A stretch of DNA of 64,000 bases, taken from Strigamia acuminata. Its lineage: Eukaryota; Arthropoda; Chilopoda; Geophilomorpha; Linotaeniidae. The position numbers and the translations under genes were made by a program. The stretch covers positions 4,778,186 to 4,842,185 of the forward strand of contig OX442317.1 in NCBI GenBank assembly GCA_949358305.1, read 5' to 3'. Below are positions 1 to 10,135 of the stretch, one piece after another. The first letter of the stretch is position 1. Each line of letters starts with the position of its first letter. The notes beneath the pieces are model-generated. The model made no database searches and was not told the origin of the DNA. It saw only the letters and a list, made by a program, of their open reading frames with translations.

Positions 1-1142
1 GCGTGCACCGCCAGCTCCTCCTGCGCCGCGAACTCGAGGCCGCACGTGTCGCACGTGAACGGCTGGTCCTCGCCCGGGTGCGTCTTGAGGTGCACTTTGA
101 GCAGTCTCTTCTGCCCGAACCCCTTCTGACAGTGGTGGCAGATGTACATCTTCTCGGCCGCGTGCGTCTCCACGTGCCGCGCGAAAATGCTCTCCTGAGT
201 GAAGATCTTGTTGCAGTACTCGCACGGGAAGCGCCGCGCGCTCAGGTGCGTGCCCACGTGCACGTCCAGCTCCGATTTCGACGCGTACGAGCAGTCGCAC
301 TGCCTGCACGTCAGCGCCGACTCGGAATTTGAATCGGAATGGCCGCGCGGCGCCAGGTACTCGGCCAGGTCGTGCGTTTCCGCGAACGTGCCGTCCAACA
401 GTCCGATCACGTAGCACTTGGAAGTCTTATTGCTGTTTGCGAGTCCATTCGTGGACGGACTAGGAACTTTGTTGTTCGCCAGACCCAGACCCAGACCCGA
501 TGCCGGCGCGTCGTCCACCTCCTCCGTTTCGTTCGCTCGCTCCTCGTTGTGCTCGTGCGTCTCGACGTGCGCCACCAGCCGGCACTTCTGGCCGAAGCTC
601 TTCGGACACTGCTGGCACGCGAACGGCTTCTCGCCCGTGTGCTTGAGCACGTGCATGTTGAGGGTGCTTTTGCGGGAGAAGGTTTTGTCGCACAGGTTGC
701 ACATGTAGGGGCTCTCGCCGGTGTGGTATCGGTGGTGGACTTTGAGATCGCCGCGCTGTTTGAACGTCCGCTCGCAGAAGGTGCAGGCGTACGGTCGTTC
801 GCCCGTGTGGATGCGCACGTGGTCTTCGAGGTGTCCCTTTTGGCGGAACCCCTTGAAACAGTAGTTGCACGTGTAGGGTCGCTCGATTTTGTGGTTGCGC
901 CGGTGCCAGTTGAGTTCTTTGTTTGTCGTGAACGTTCGGTCGCAGTGGTTGCACGCGAAGTTCGTGTCGTGTTGGTTGGCGCCGGTGTTGTGCAGGCGGA
1001 CGCCGTTGAGGCCGTCCATTTGGTCCTTGTCGTCCGAACACGCGCCGATTCCGTCCTCCAGTAAGACGACCTCGCAGAATTCGGACATGCTCCATTCGTT
1101 TTCGTCCGCTTTGATTGGCCCCTCAACTGTCGATGCGGCCAT
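1..1142 (-). CDS. C2H2 zinc-finger protein, 5' part (C-terminus off the window)
   Basis: One uninterrupted frame runs from an ATG at 1142 to the left edge (380 codons seen). After an acidic N-terminus of about 60 residues come five tandem C2H2 fingers (residues about 62-200), joined partly by TGEKPF/TGERPY-type linkers. A roughly 85-residue spacer containing a GLGLGL run follows, then fingers six to eight. A ninth finger (FTCDTCGLEF...) is cut by the window edge. Tandem fingers with these linkers normally bind DNA, so a nuclear transcription factor is the natural reading; the target cannot be told. An in-frame second Met lies at codon 19. The coding stretch is clearly more GC-rich than its surroundings. 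No specific ortholog is recognised. Confidence 0.9.
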   Translation of the reverse strand, partial: MAASTVEGPIKADENEWSMSEFCEVVLLEDGIGACSDDKDQMDGLNGVRLHNTGANQHDTNFACNHCDRTFTTNKELNWHRRNHKIERPYTCNYCFKGFRQKGHLEDHVRIHTGERPYACTFCERTFKQRGDLKVHHRYHTGESPYMCNLCDKTFSRKSTLNMHVLKHTGEKPFACQQCPKSFGQKCRLVAHVETHEHNEERANETEEVDDAPASGLGLGLANNKVPSPSTNGLANSNKTSKCYVIGLLDGTFAETHDLAEYLAPRGHSDSNSESALTCRQCDCSYASKSELDVHVGTHLSARRFPCEYCNKIFTQESIFARHVETHAAEKMYICHHCQKGFGQKRLLKVHLKTHPGEDQPFTCDTCGLEFAAQEELAVH

Positions 1143-2334
1143 TATGGATTATGCTTTTATGCTTCTTCTTATCTGCGTGGATAAAATAAATAAGATATCG
1201 GTTAGAATGAATTGAGAGTAAAAATAGTTTTCGGTTGAAACAATAAGCAATAAAAATTTATTTCATTTTCGTTCTTTTTTTATTTTTATTTTTTTATTAT
1301 ATTGTATTGTTGATATATAAAAATTTAAATTTAAAAATCGAAATAAATAATTTTGTTGATTTTTAATTTGGGATTTATTAAAAAAAAATAAAAAATAAAA
1401 ATTTTTAATCAAAAACTTTTATTTTATTTTATTTTTATTTTTTTTTATTTTTTTAAAAAGTTAATTTTGGTGGAACCAACCCCTTTCGGGTGCACCTTGT
1501 TTGAAGCACCACTCACTTGTTGATGGTCGTATCACCGTGGATACGAAATAATAATATCCGCGCAAGCCAGCCATTGCTGTGACAACAAGGGGATCAATAC
1601 TACATCATCCGACATCACAAATCACAAATACAAAATCAACAAATAGCGTTATAAATCAATCGAACGAGAAGCGTAAACAAATCCACCAGAGCCGCGATAA
1701 ATAAATAATAAAATAAAAAAAAGCGGGTAAAAAAGCGGTGCGAGAAAGAAATAGCCGGGGCGACGAACACGACGAATCGCACGAGAAACAACGCCTCTTT
1801 CGAACCGCCACGACCGCCATTGTTGCATCCCGAACTTTGCAACAATGAGAAATACACGTTGTTGACCGCACTTACGTATTGTTTGAGTCGATTGGTCGGG
1901 CGTGAATGAGCGAAATGATGCGAAATCGAGCCGACGATGAGATTGTTGAATGTAGAAGATGAGAAAATAAACTCATTCGAGGGTGAATTATGTCATCGTG
2001 ACGTGGAGTTTGAACACAATGGCCAGTCGAGTAGCACAATGAAAATGCACAACAATAGCGCCATTTCCGGAAGCTTGCAATCAGTTGCCATCTTGTGGTG
2101 AAATTGCTAACTCACGCCGACAACAGATAACAGAAAGAAATGAAATACAACTTCTTTCAAATCTCAAATCTCAACTATCACTTAATTAAGCTATTGTTTA
2201 ATAACACAAACAATCAAAAACCATTAAAATTCTTCTTTATTACATTTTCAATCAAAACAAATAATAATCTACATTCTATTTACATTTTACAACAATATTC
2301 TCATCAAATTTCAATACAAAAACACGAAAACAAT
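1143..2334. other. Intergenic, very AT-rich
   Basis: Upstream flank of the zinc-finger gene and 3' flank of the small heat-shock gene. 1210-1470 is almost pure A/T. No convincing gene is seen. A minus-strand AATAAA at 2236-2241 is a likely poly(A) signal for the heat-shock gene. Confidence 0.6.
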
Positions 2335-2883
2335 TCAAATCTTCTCGACGGGTATTTCGGTCTCGCCTTCCTGGCCACTCGAACGAGCCAAATCCACCTC
2401 TACTCTCAAAACCCCGGCACGAAACAATGACTTAATCGTGTTGACGTTTGCATCATCCGGAAGTGGAACTTGTCTGTTGTATTCCTGGACACTCGTGCCG
2501 CCCTTTCCGTCCGACTCCTCTTTTTTCGCGTGGATCATTAAATCCTTATCCTTGACCGACACTTTGATTTCGTTCGCTTCGTAATCGGAGAGATCGAGTT
2601 GCCATCGCATTTTCCTCGTTCCATCCACCTGTGCGATCTCGAAGTTGGTGGGCAGCTCGAGTCGTTTGAAAATGTCGAAAACGGAAAAACTGGGCGACAT
2701 GTCGTACATGCGCATCCTGCCGCGCTCCAGGTCCGCTATGTGTCGATTCATTTGTCGGACGACGGCTGGTAGTGCGTCGTCCAGCCAGTAGCGCGATCTC
2801 CATCCGAAATTACGTGTTGGAGTTTTGATTCGGAGTGTTTTCGATCCATTCCGAAGGACCGTAGACGCGAATCTCAATGCCAT
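2335..2883 (-). CDS. Small heat-shock protein (alpha-crystallin family)
   Basis: Intronless 182-residue frame. The alpha-crystallin domain covers about residues 85-165, ending in an FRAGVLRVEV strand that matches the family's late beta-strand. A C-terminal IPV (residues 177-179) fits the I-x-I/V motif that docks one subunit on another. Family members are ATP-independent chaperones that hold unfolding proteins. The first 30 residues are rich in R, K, S, T and hydrophobics and lack acidic residues, so a mitochondrial presequence is possible (inference). A TATA box lies 43 bp upstream and a heat-shock-element-like stretch about 90 bp upstream, consistent with stress induction. The exact subfamily is not identified. 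Confidence 0.93.
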   Translation of the reverse strand: MALRFASTVLRNGSKTLRIKTPTRNFGWRSRYWLDDALPAVVRQMNRHIADLERGRMRMYDMSPSFSVFDIFKRLELPTNFEIAQVDGTRKMRWQLDLSDYEANEIKVSVKDKDLMIHAKKEESDGKGGTSVQEYNRQVPLPDDANVNTIKSLFRAGVLRVEVDLARSSGQEGETEIPVEKI

Positions 2884-2925
2884 GTTGTGTCGAGTGTGAT
2901 GTGAGGATCTGAGCGTGTGTCGGTG

Positions 2926-2933
2926 CTTTTATA
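2926..2933 (-). promoter_or_regulatory. TATA box of the small heat-shock gene
   Basis: TATAAAAG on the minus strand, ending 43 bp before the ATG at 2883. This implies a short 5' UTR, as is common for heat-shock genes. Confidence 0.75.
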
Positions 2934-2970
2934 TCGAACGGAGTCATCTCGAGGTTTGTAGAGAGAACTC

Positions 2971-2993
2971 GAAAGCTGAGGAAATGTCTAGAA
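2971..2993. promoter_or_regulatory. Heat-shock-element-like sequence
   Basis: GAA triplets recur at 2971, 2981 and 2991, a strict 10 bp spacing. The last two flank GTC at 2986, giving GAA-2-GTC-2-GAA, one mismatch from the nGAAnnTTCnnGAAn heat-shock element. It lies about 40 bp upstream of the TATA box. Confidence 0.5.
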
Positions 2994-3278
2994 ATATTGC
3001 CTCATGATAAATGACGTCATTACGGTATCTCTAAGGGAACATTCATTTGTGCGGTTGTTGATTATTGATTTGGTGGGGATAAAAATGTAGTTTTTTTTAT
3101 TTGTTTTGTTTTAAATTTCGAATAGATCTAGAAGCAAGATTAGATTTGTTTTATGAATTCATGGTAATGTCCGGAATGGCCATTTTGTATTTTTGGACTG
3201 TTCCTCGTGAACTTCCATATCTGTAGGACCAATTTGATTTTTTCAATTCTTTAAATAATAAATAATTTAAAATATTGA

Positions 3279-3615
3279 CTACAGTAGGCGCACGGTATCT
3301 TGATGCTAAATTCGTACTGCGCATCCCATTCTGCGCAGACGATTTTCTAATTCCAGTTGTTATTTTTAGCAGTATTAAGCCTATTTTTAGACCTAATAAT
3401 GCTAAAATAAAGTAAATAAATAACAATAAACTCATCATTAAAAGTAATTCACACAGTATGACCAAAATATTGTTGTTTATTTACTTTATTTTAGCATTGA
3501 TAGGCCTAATATTAGGTTTAATACAGATAAATAACAACTGGAATTAGAAAATCGTTTGCGCACAATGGGATGCGCAGTACGAATTTAGCATCAAGATACC
3601 GTGCGCTGACTGTAG
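3279..3615. mobile_element. Fold-back (long inverted repeat) element, family F
   Basis: The left arm begins CTACAGT and contains GGTATCTTGATGCTAAATTC. The right arm near 3465-3615 is its reverse complement with mismatches. Arms are about 150 bp and the whole is 337 bp with no coding potential. Related arms occur at about 15490-16050 and 40284-40460, so this is a dispersed family. No clear target-site duplication was found. Confidence 0.75.
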
Positions 3616-3677
3616 TGTTGGAAGAATTTTATTGAATGTTTAATGTTTTGAACGACACGTAAAAAGTTTTTAGCGCA

Positions 3678-3686
3678 TATATAAAT
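3678..3686 (+). promoter_or_regulatory. TATA box upstream of the CxxCYV gene
   Basis: TATATAAAT about 300 bp before the ATG at 3990. The distance fits a 5' UTR holding the intron predicted at 3914-3976. Confidence 0.4.
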
Positions 3687-3989
3687 AAGTTCTATTATAA
3701 ATCCGTCAAAAAATACAAATCGCGAGTAATCACTCCTAGCGGTTATTCCATGCGAACCAGGCGAACACTCGACCGGTTCACCACCAAACCATTCATCGGG
3801 CGAATCGGTTCAAACTCCAGCTTGCATCTTTACGATTTCCTGTTTGAAATTGTCAGTTTTCTCCGACCTAGTCACGGATATACATCATTCCAACTTCGTC
3901 AAAGACCGGACAAGTAAATGGCTTAAATTTTAAAAAAAACTACTATATCTTTTTAAACCTCGTCCATTTTTCGTAGCTCTGAGAACAAA

Positions 3990-4355
3990 ATGGCGACGTC
4001 TAGTATATCGACTCCTCCGAGTCCAAACAACGGCCATACGGATGTGACTCGCACCATTTTGATCACCAAAATCGAACATAAATCGTTCATGACCGACGGG
4101 AATCCAATCGTAGACCTAGACGAAAGCAGCATGTCGGCTTTAGTCAGCAGTTCGAGCTCCGAAGTCGATTTACGAGAAGCGTGCCAGGATTGTTACGTCC
4201 GACTCATCAAAGTAGAATTGCCGAGCGACCCGTTGAAATCATGCAAGGACTGTTACGTTCGTCTGAGTAAATTACAATCAGCCGATTTGTTGTCAACTTG
4301 TCGCCAATGTTACGTTGTTGTGCCGAAACTGAACGAGAGTAAATTGGTCCAATAG
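3990..4355 (+). CDS. Small protein with three CxxCYV repeats
   Basis: The 121-residue frame starts at ATG 3990 (context ACAAAATGG). After a Ser/Thr/Pro-rich, acidic N-terminal half come three tandem 19-20 residue repeats, each opening with C-x-x-C-Y-V (Cys 65/68, 85/88, 104/107) followed by R/V-L/V-x-K-L/V. There is no signal peptide or membrane segment, so the protein is probably intracellular. The six spaced cysteines suggest metal binding (inference). A likely 5' UTR intron runs 3914-3976 (CAA|GTAAAT .. TTTTCGTAG|CTC), and AATAAA follows at 4393. I do not recognise the family. Confidence 0.65.
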   Translation: MATSSISTPPSPNNGHTDVTRTILITKIEHKSFMTDGNPIVDLDESSMSALVSSSSSEVDLREACQDCYVRLIKVELPSDPLKSCKDCYVRLSKLQSADLLSTCRQCYVVVPKLNESKLVQ

Positions 4356-4563
4356 GATTTAAATTATTATTATTTTCATTTTCAGTTACGTAAATAAAAA
4401 TGACAGTTAAAAATTAAACTAACGTTTTTTTCAATTTTTTTATTATTAAACGTGATAACTTTAATTTATAAAACGATAAACATTTTCATTGTAAGTTACT
4501 TATTTTTTAAAATAAAAAAATAATTAAAATCGTTGAATTTGAAAGATGGAAAAATGAACGATT

Positions 4564-6267
4564 TCAATGATTTAAATTCTCGTATTCCTGACGCAACTTC
4601 TTCTCGCCTTTAACTTTAGCAGACTAAAAAAAAAAACCAAAAATTAATAAAAAAAAAACTAAAATTACTCAAAATATCCAAAAACCTCTTCATCGTTTAA
4701 CGTTTCTCCATTTTTTATTTTACTCTTTAAATGTTCTATCTGTTCAAACAACAAAAAAATTAATCAAACTGATAAATTGCTCAAAACGAAAGCTCGTATA
4801 CTTGTTTTAATTTCTTCTCAATTCGCCTCATTCGTTTAGCTCGTTCTTCCTTCTCACTCAACCGCGGCTTCACCTCGTCCTCATTTAATTTGAACGAACA
4901 CAAATCGGCCATCAACTCGTCGAACTTGATTTTATCACTCTCGTCGCTCTTATCCGAACTCGTCTCCTGCAACATCCCAAACCCAGGCGGCGCCTTTCCG
5001 TTTTCATTCAAATTCGGCAAATTCGGCAACGTCGCTAATCCACGTCCGTAACTTGGCATTTTAACTTCCGGTTTCGCCAATCCGGGTGGCGGCCGAACCC
5101 CGAAACACGCAACACCTCGACCGGACGACATCGACATAGTCGGAATAGAAATAAACGGGTTCATGATAGGACTGAACTTGGGAAAAATGTCCGCCCGAAT
5201 TCTCGACCCACTAACTGCTAAATACACAAATAAATATAAATAATTTTTTAAATAATTCAACATTTTTAGTTTACCATCCGGGAAGAATTGTCCACGACCC
5301 GCGGATTTATTAAACATTTCGTTCGTGTACGGTTCTGAGGTCGGCAGAGGCACTTGTTTAAGCACGGTGCCGGGAACTGTTGTCGGTTCTTCTTTTACGC
5401 CTTGCTTCGAAATCCTTATACTGCGAAAAATACAACGTTTAAAAACTATTTACGACGCTTTCCGAAACAAACTAGCACGTAAAACATTGATTTTTCACCA
5501 AATATTTCAACAGCTAGCTCGTTTTTAATTCAATTTTGTGTAAATTACTCCTCGAGATTCTCTCCTCGGGCCAGTTGCTTTATAATCCTTTTCTTTTCGG
5601 CCGGTTTCAGACCACTCCTGCAACGATACAACAAAATTAGCACAGTTTTTCCAATAAAATATTTCAAATATTCACAATCTATCCGCGTTTAAAATTTGCA
5701 GATTGTTATTACGACTCGTTCTGTCAATCAGAACGGGTTGTGCTGGAACATCTAGAGGAAAAAAAACCAATTGTATTCTAAATTTTAGCCAAAAATCTTT
5801 ATTAACCAACCATCGTCCCAATTTTCCGTCCCGCAAGCGGATTCAGAATGAGGCTCGTACGACGGACCCAAAACAGGCGGCTCATATCGAGTCTCGTCCT
5901 TAACTGCATCCGCAAACAAACAAATTAGCAATAAATTAAAACCACACAAATAAGCCTAACGCACCAGTTACAATTTGATTAATCGCCAAACCGGCGTCGG
6001 GACACGTCGATATGTGATATTTTAATTCGAGTTTTTTAATACGATGTGTGAAATTAAACGGGCAAACTTCCTCCTCAACGCCAGGATAATTCTAAACGAA
6101 TAAAAATACGATTAATACACAACATTTACGACCAATTCTGCAGACTAATGTGCACAAACCTTTCTACATTCGATTAAATGGCGTTGGAATCTCGTTCCCG
6201 TCTGGATTCTGTGCGAATTGTTGTACGGGCATATCTCGAAGTGATTGTGATTTGCGTAATCTTCCAT
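4564..6267 (-). CDS. GTSF1: GTSF1/Asterix-like CHHC zinc-finger protein with extended tail (copy A)
   Basis: Nine exons, all GT..AG and phase-consistent: 6160-6267, 5965-6091, 5811-5903, 5676-5751, 5549-5617, 5275-5420, 4802-5217, 4686-4739, 4564-4623 (382 aa). Exons 1 and 2 each encode one CHHC (U11-48K-type) finger: C-x5-H-x9-H-x3-C in EICPYNNSHR..RHLIEC, then VCPFNFTH..YHISTC. Next comes the acidic NWDD tail motif typical of GTSF1. Known homologs (mouse GTSF1, fly Asterix) are piRNA-pathway cofactors of Piwi proteins in germ cells. The C-terminal extension adds GRG/PPG-rich sequence and a charged end (RRIEKKLKQIEHLK...) resembling the C-termini of eIF2A and PYM. A 5' UTR intron (6272-6358) is shared with copy B. 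Function is inferred from the fingers; the extension is unusual. Confidence 0.88.
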
Positions 6268-6358
6268 AGTGCTAGAAAAGAAAATCATTCTGTTATTAGA
6301 AATGTTCTTCTATAGGCCTCATGTTTGTTTTCCTTATCAGTAGGCGGCCATGACTTAC

Positions 6359-7194
6359 CGTGTGTGAACTTTAGTAAACAACTTGTGAAGATAGGAAATC
6401 GAACTGAAGAGGGAAAAAATGAAACGTGGCTTTTAAAATGTTTCCTTCTCATGGGTCAAGTCGAAAGTCAACTAAAAGGGGCGAAAAGTCACTTTTGAAA
6501 TCAACGCCTCGTAATTCAAATAGCCTTCTCATAAATGTTTGGACAAAAACTTACGCTAGACGGCGCACGATGCTTTATTGTAGTGTATTACGTCGTTTGG
6601 CACGTGATATGATTTGTGTTTTAAATTCGGTTCGCTAACGGACGTTGACCCACGACAAGGTAATTTGATGGCGAATAGATGAACAGGTTGAATTTGTTTA
6701 TGCAAAAAAAAAATAACTGCGAACGGATGTTTTATTCAATTTTTTCGTGAAACATTTGCATAAACAAACAACAATTTAAGGATTAAGATTTGAACTTTGA
6801 CTTTGGGTTACTTCGTTGTGTCCGTCTCTTGGGAAGGTTTTATCATGGTTTTGAAATTGAAACGAAAACGAACAAAAGACAAAACTTTTTGGATTATTTT
6901 TTAAGATTTCTGATTTTGACATATTTTCAAATAAAAATGCCACTTTGAGAAATCTGAGAAATTATTTATTTTTCGCGCGAAACGAACCGCCATGTTGAAA
7001 TTTTAACAAAATTCATATAAATCGTCATTTTAAACACGGTAGCGAAATCCACCTCATTATTTTATTACGGAAGAAAATCAACTGAATCTGCAAGCACTTG
7101 AATCAACAAAACTAAACATCACATTCATCTCCATAAGCCAACACGAAATAATATCGGAAAACCACGTATGTACATATTCTACCAAACATTTTAA
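6359..7194. other. GTSF1-A upstream region (part of the duplication)
   Basis: No gene. It holds the GTSF1-A promoter/5' UTR and spacer, and aligns with 9246-10130. Confidence 0.55.
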
Positions 7195-7322
7195 ATTTAT
7201 TTTCAAATCAGCCTGAAATGAAAATTCATCGTCTATATTTTTCTCCAGCAGTAAATACTCCCCAAAGTCCTCAACCGTTCCTTCAACAAACAACTCTTTT
7301 TAAAAATCCTCCCGTCGTACAC
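7195..7322 (-). pseudogene. PIGA: Truncated PIGA 3' fragment
   Basis: Minus-strand translation resembles the last part of the intact PIGA at 10136-10330: VYDGRIFKKSCLLKERL, then after a deletion and frame change LLLEKNIDDEFSF. The stop codon of the intact gene (TAA next to AATAAA) has become AAA here. Only the extreme 3' end is present and it is frame-disrupted, so it is a non-functional by-product of the segmental duplication. Confidence 0.8.
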
Positions 7323-7323
7323 T

Positions 7324-8400
7324 GGTAAATGATGGTTAGGGTTAACTATGGCAAAATTGTATTTTATCTTAAACACGAGCTCGGCCTTCGAGTTTCGAAT
7401 TGGCACTTTCCCAATTTCAACAACCAATTGGGCAGACACCCACACTTCCGAGGGGTCAAGGCACAAGTTTGGTATATCACCTATTTGACCTTGACAATAA
7501 TGGATCAAAATATCCTACTGTTGGCTAAATTTATCTCACCTCAATTTCGCCATTAAAAAACTAAATCTGTTCGTAGAAAAGCGACCCAACTTGTGTAGAT
7601 GAAGATTGTGACGGAACAACAACCCTAATTGGTCATCTTCATTTAAATAGATCCATTAAGAAACAATAAATAATGTTCATTATTGTTATTTTATTGTGGT
7701 AGTTTCGTATCCCACATCACTGACCCATATACACAGAAACAATGTGTGCATCCTGCTGGTTTATTGTCATGTCAAAAAAAGCGATGTAGATGTTGATAAA
7801 ACAATTGTGTGTAGAATTGATGAGTGACAACAGCTAATTGCGTTGAATGGAGGAAATGTGTTAGAAATGTGGAAAAGCATTAGAAATATTTTGCTGGTGC
7901 AGGGCGAGAAATTATTTGGCCTCGATTTTGTTCTTTAATGTGAGGAATTCTGGAAGAGAAAACCCGAATTGTTATTAGTGTTTTTTTTGTTGCTTGAAAA
8001 AGGCCCAAGTTTGGGCCACACCTTTTTACATTTAATTTAAAACGGGGGAAAAAAAATTTCTCGTTTGAGACTTCCAAGGCTATTTATTGTATTGCTTTTC
8101 AAAACAGAATAGGAATTCTCAATGCATTTGTTGACATTGTTAGAAATTAATTCAAGGTTTTTTTTATGCGTATCGAATCTTGAAGTTATAATGACTTTAA
8201 AATAAGAAAAAACAATTTGACATTGTTGTCAACTGTTTGTATAAAATGATAAATAAAAAAAAACCGATACATTTTCTTTGAAAAGAGAGAAATTAAATCT
8301 ATAATAACACAAACGATGGCTATTCGTCAGCGGTAGCCATGATAGATGGGTTATGATTTCCCATAAGCCATTAAAGTCGCAATGGTCCATTGCTTTTTAA
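7324..8400. repeat. Dispersed repeat R, copy 1
   Basis: Homologous over its length to 16909-18578 in the same orientation, with internal indels. Both start GGTA[AG]ATGA[CT]GG and end in ATTGCTTTTTAA. Short frames inside do not amount to a recognisable protein. It lies precisely between the PIGA fragment of copy A and the truncated end of GTSF1 copy B. Probably a non-autonomous mobile element; the class is unclear. Confidence 0.75.
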
Positions 8401-8401
8401 G

Positions 8402-9121
8402 CTAAGCCAATTTCTTTGTAATCCTCTTTTTATCGGCCGGTTTTAAACCACTCCTGCAACGATAGAACAAAATTTGTATTTCAATTTTTACAATCATTAT
8501 TACAAAACTACTCACAATCTATCTCCGTTTATAATATGCAGATTGTCATTCCAACCCGCCATTCCAATCTGAACAGGTGGTGCTGTAGCATCTAAAAAAA
8601 AAAATCGATTTTAATTAAATTAAATAATATTTTAAAAATAATCATTAATTAACCCACCATCGTCCCAATTTTCAACACGAACAGATTGTGAATTCGGTTC
8701 GTACGACGGACCCAAAACGGGCGGTTCGAATCGAGTCTCATCCTTAACTATAAACACACAAACAAACAAATTAGCAAATAAAAAAGCACAAAACCAAACC
8801 CAACGTACTGGTTACAATTTGATTAGTGACCAGAGCAGAGTCGGGACATATCGAGATGTGATATTTCAATTCGGGTCTTTTAACGCGATGAGTGAAATTG
8901 AAAGGGCAAACTTCTTCTTCAACGTCAGGATAATTCTAAGGGAGTAAAAATACGATTTAATATATATTACTTATTTGTATATTTAATTATTTATGATTAA
9001 TAAGCGTACAGACCTTTCTGCATTCGATTAAGTGACGTTGGAATCTCGTTCCTGACTGAACTCTGTGCGCATTGTCGTATGGACAAATTACGAAGTGATT
9101 GTATTGCGCGTAATTATTCAT
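8402..9121 (-). CDS. GTSF1: GTSF1/Asterix-like protein, short paralog (copy B)
   Basis: Five exons with the same boundaries and phases as copy A: 9014-9121, 8809-8935, 8658-8747, 8516-8591, 8402-8453 (150 aa). Both CHHC fingers are intact (VICPYDNAHR..RHLIEC; VCPFNFTH..YHISIC), as is NWDDD. All splice sites and the reading frame are kept despite many substitutions, suggesting it is expressed and constrained rather than dead. The frame stops at a TAG (8402-8404) right beside dispersed repeat R, so the long C-terminal extension of copy A is missing. Its length is close to ordinary GTSF1 proteins (about 160-170 aa). A 5' UTR intron at 9126-9245 matches that of copy A. The likely role is again piRNA-pathway cofactor (inference from family). 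Confidence 0.87.
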
Positions 9122-9245
9122 AATGCTAGAAAAGAAAAACTATTCTCGTAGAAATGTTCTTCTAAACCTGGTTCGGCTCGACTTGTGACATGATAATTGT
9201 TTGAAACGCTAATGTTTTTCTTATCAATAGGCGGCCACGACTTAC

Positions 9246-10135
9246 CGTGAACTTGAGCGAACAACTTCTGAAGATGGAAAATCGAACTGAACACGGAAAA
9301 AATGTTTCCTTCTGAAGGGGCGAAAGTGACGTTTGAAATCGTCGCCTCCTAGACGTTTTAAAAGATACTAGCGCTAGATGGCGCTTGATGCTCATAGTTG
9401 TTTATTTACGTGGTTACGTGATTTGATTTATGTTTTATTCGGTTTGCTAACGGACGTTGACTCGCAAGAAGGTAATTTCATCACGAATAGATCAACTGGT
9501 TGAATTTGTTTATGCAAAAAAAATAACTGCGAACGTCCGTTTTATTCAATTTTTTAGTGGAACATTTGTGTAAACAAACAACAAATTAAGATTTGAACTT
9601 TGAACTCGTTGGGTCACTCCTATTGTGTCGGTCTCTAGGGAAGGTTTACCGGTTTTACTATAATCTCCCCAAGGATGTCGGAGAAAATGAAATAGAAACG
9701 AACAGAAATACAAAACTTTTCGGATAATATCTTCAATGTTTCCAATTTTTTTTTTTGCAAATAAAAAATTCCGCTTTGGTGAATCCAGAGAAATTCCTTC
9801 CAATTTTCCCGCCAAACGAACCGCCATTTTGAAATTTCAACATTTTGAAATCCCAAATCACAAAATTTATAAAAATTATAAAAATAAAAAAATCAACAGC
9901 ATTATTTTATGTTATCCTGAAACTTAATTTAATATTCCATCATTTATTCCACCAGATTTTATCCTTTCTGCCTAAACAAACATGGAAGAAAAGTAGAAAA
10001 CCAACTGAATCCACCATCACACTTGAATCAACAAAACCAAACATCACATGATCATCTGCAGCCAACACGAAATAAGGTAAAAAAAACAATAAAAAAAACC
10101 ACGTATAAAATTTTATCAAACATTTTAATATTTAT
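9246..10135. other. PIGA to GTSF1-B spacer
   Basis: No gene is seen. It contains the GTSF1-B promoter/5' UTR. Its right end overlaps the PIGA poly(A) signal AATAAA (10131-10136, minus), which abuts the PIGA stop codon. Confidence 0.55.

Larger units (their letters stand above)
5547..7322. repeat. Segmental duplication, copy A
   Basis: Matches 8402-10330 in the same orientation and order: GTSF1 exons 1-5, its promoter/5' UTR intron, an AT-rich spacer and the 3' end of PIGA. Distinctive shared strings include the GTSF1 exon 5 start and ATCAACAAAAC.AAACATCACA upstream. Copy A keeps the long GTSF1 gene but only a broken end of PIGA. Confidence 0.85.

Noticed and set aside
407-1126. Long overlapping frames on both strands at 339-1126
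   Set aside because: Shadows of the GC-rich zinc-finger gene; only the frame from 1142 shows C2H2 fingers.
4781-4801. Stop codon at 4781-4783 as the end of GTSF1-A
   Set aside because: A GTATAC donor at 4801 joined to exons 4686-4739 and 4564-4623 keeps phase and yields a coherent charged tail, so reading into the intron is less likely.
7233-7508. Frame MIHYCQGQIGDIPNLCL... in dispersed repeat R
   Set aside because: Joins repeat R to the PIGA fragment across the breakpoint; the counterpart in copy 2 is interrupted.
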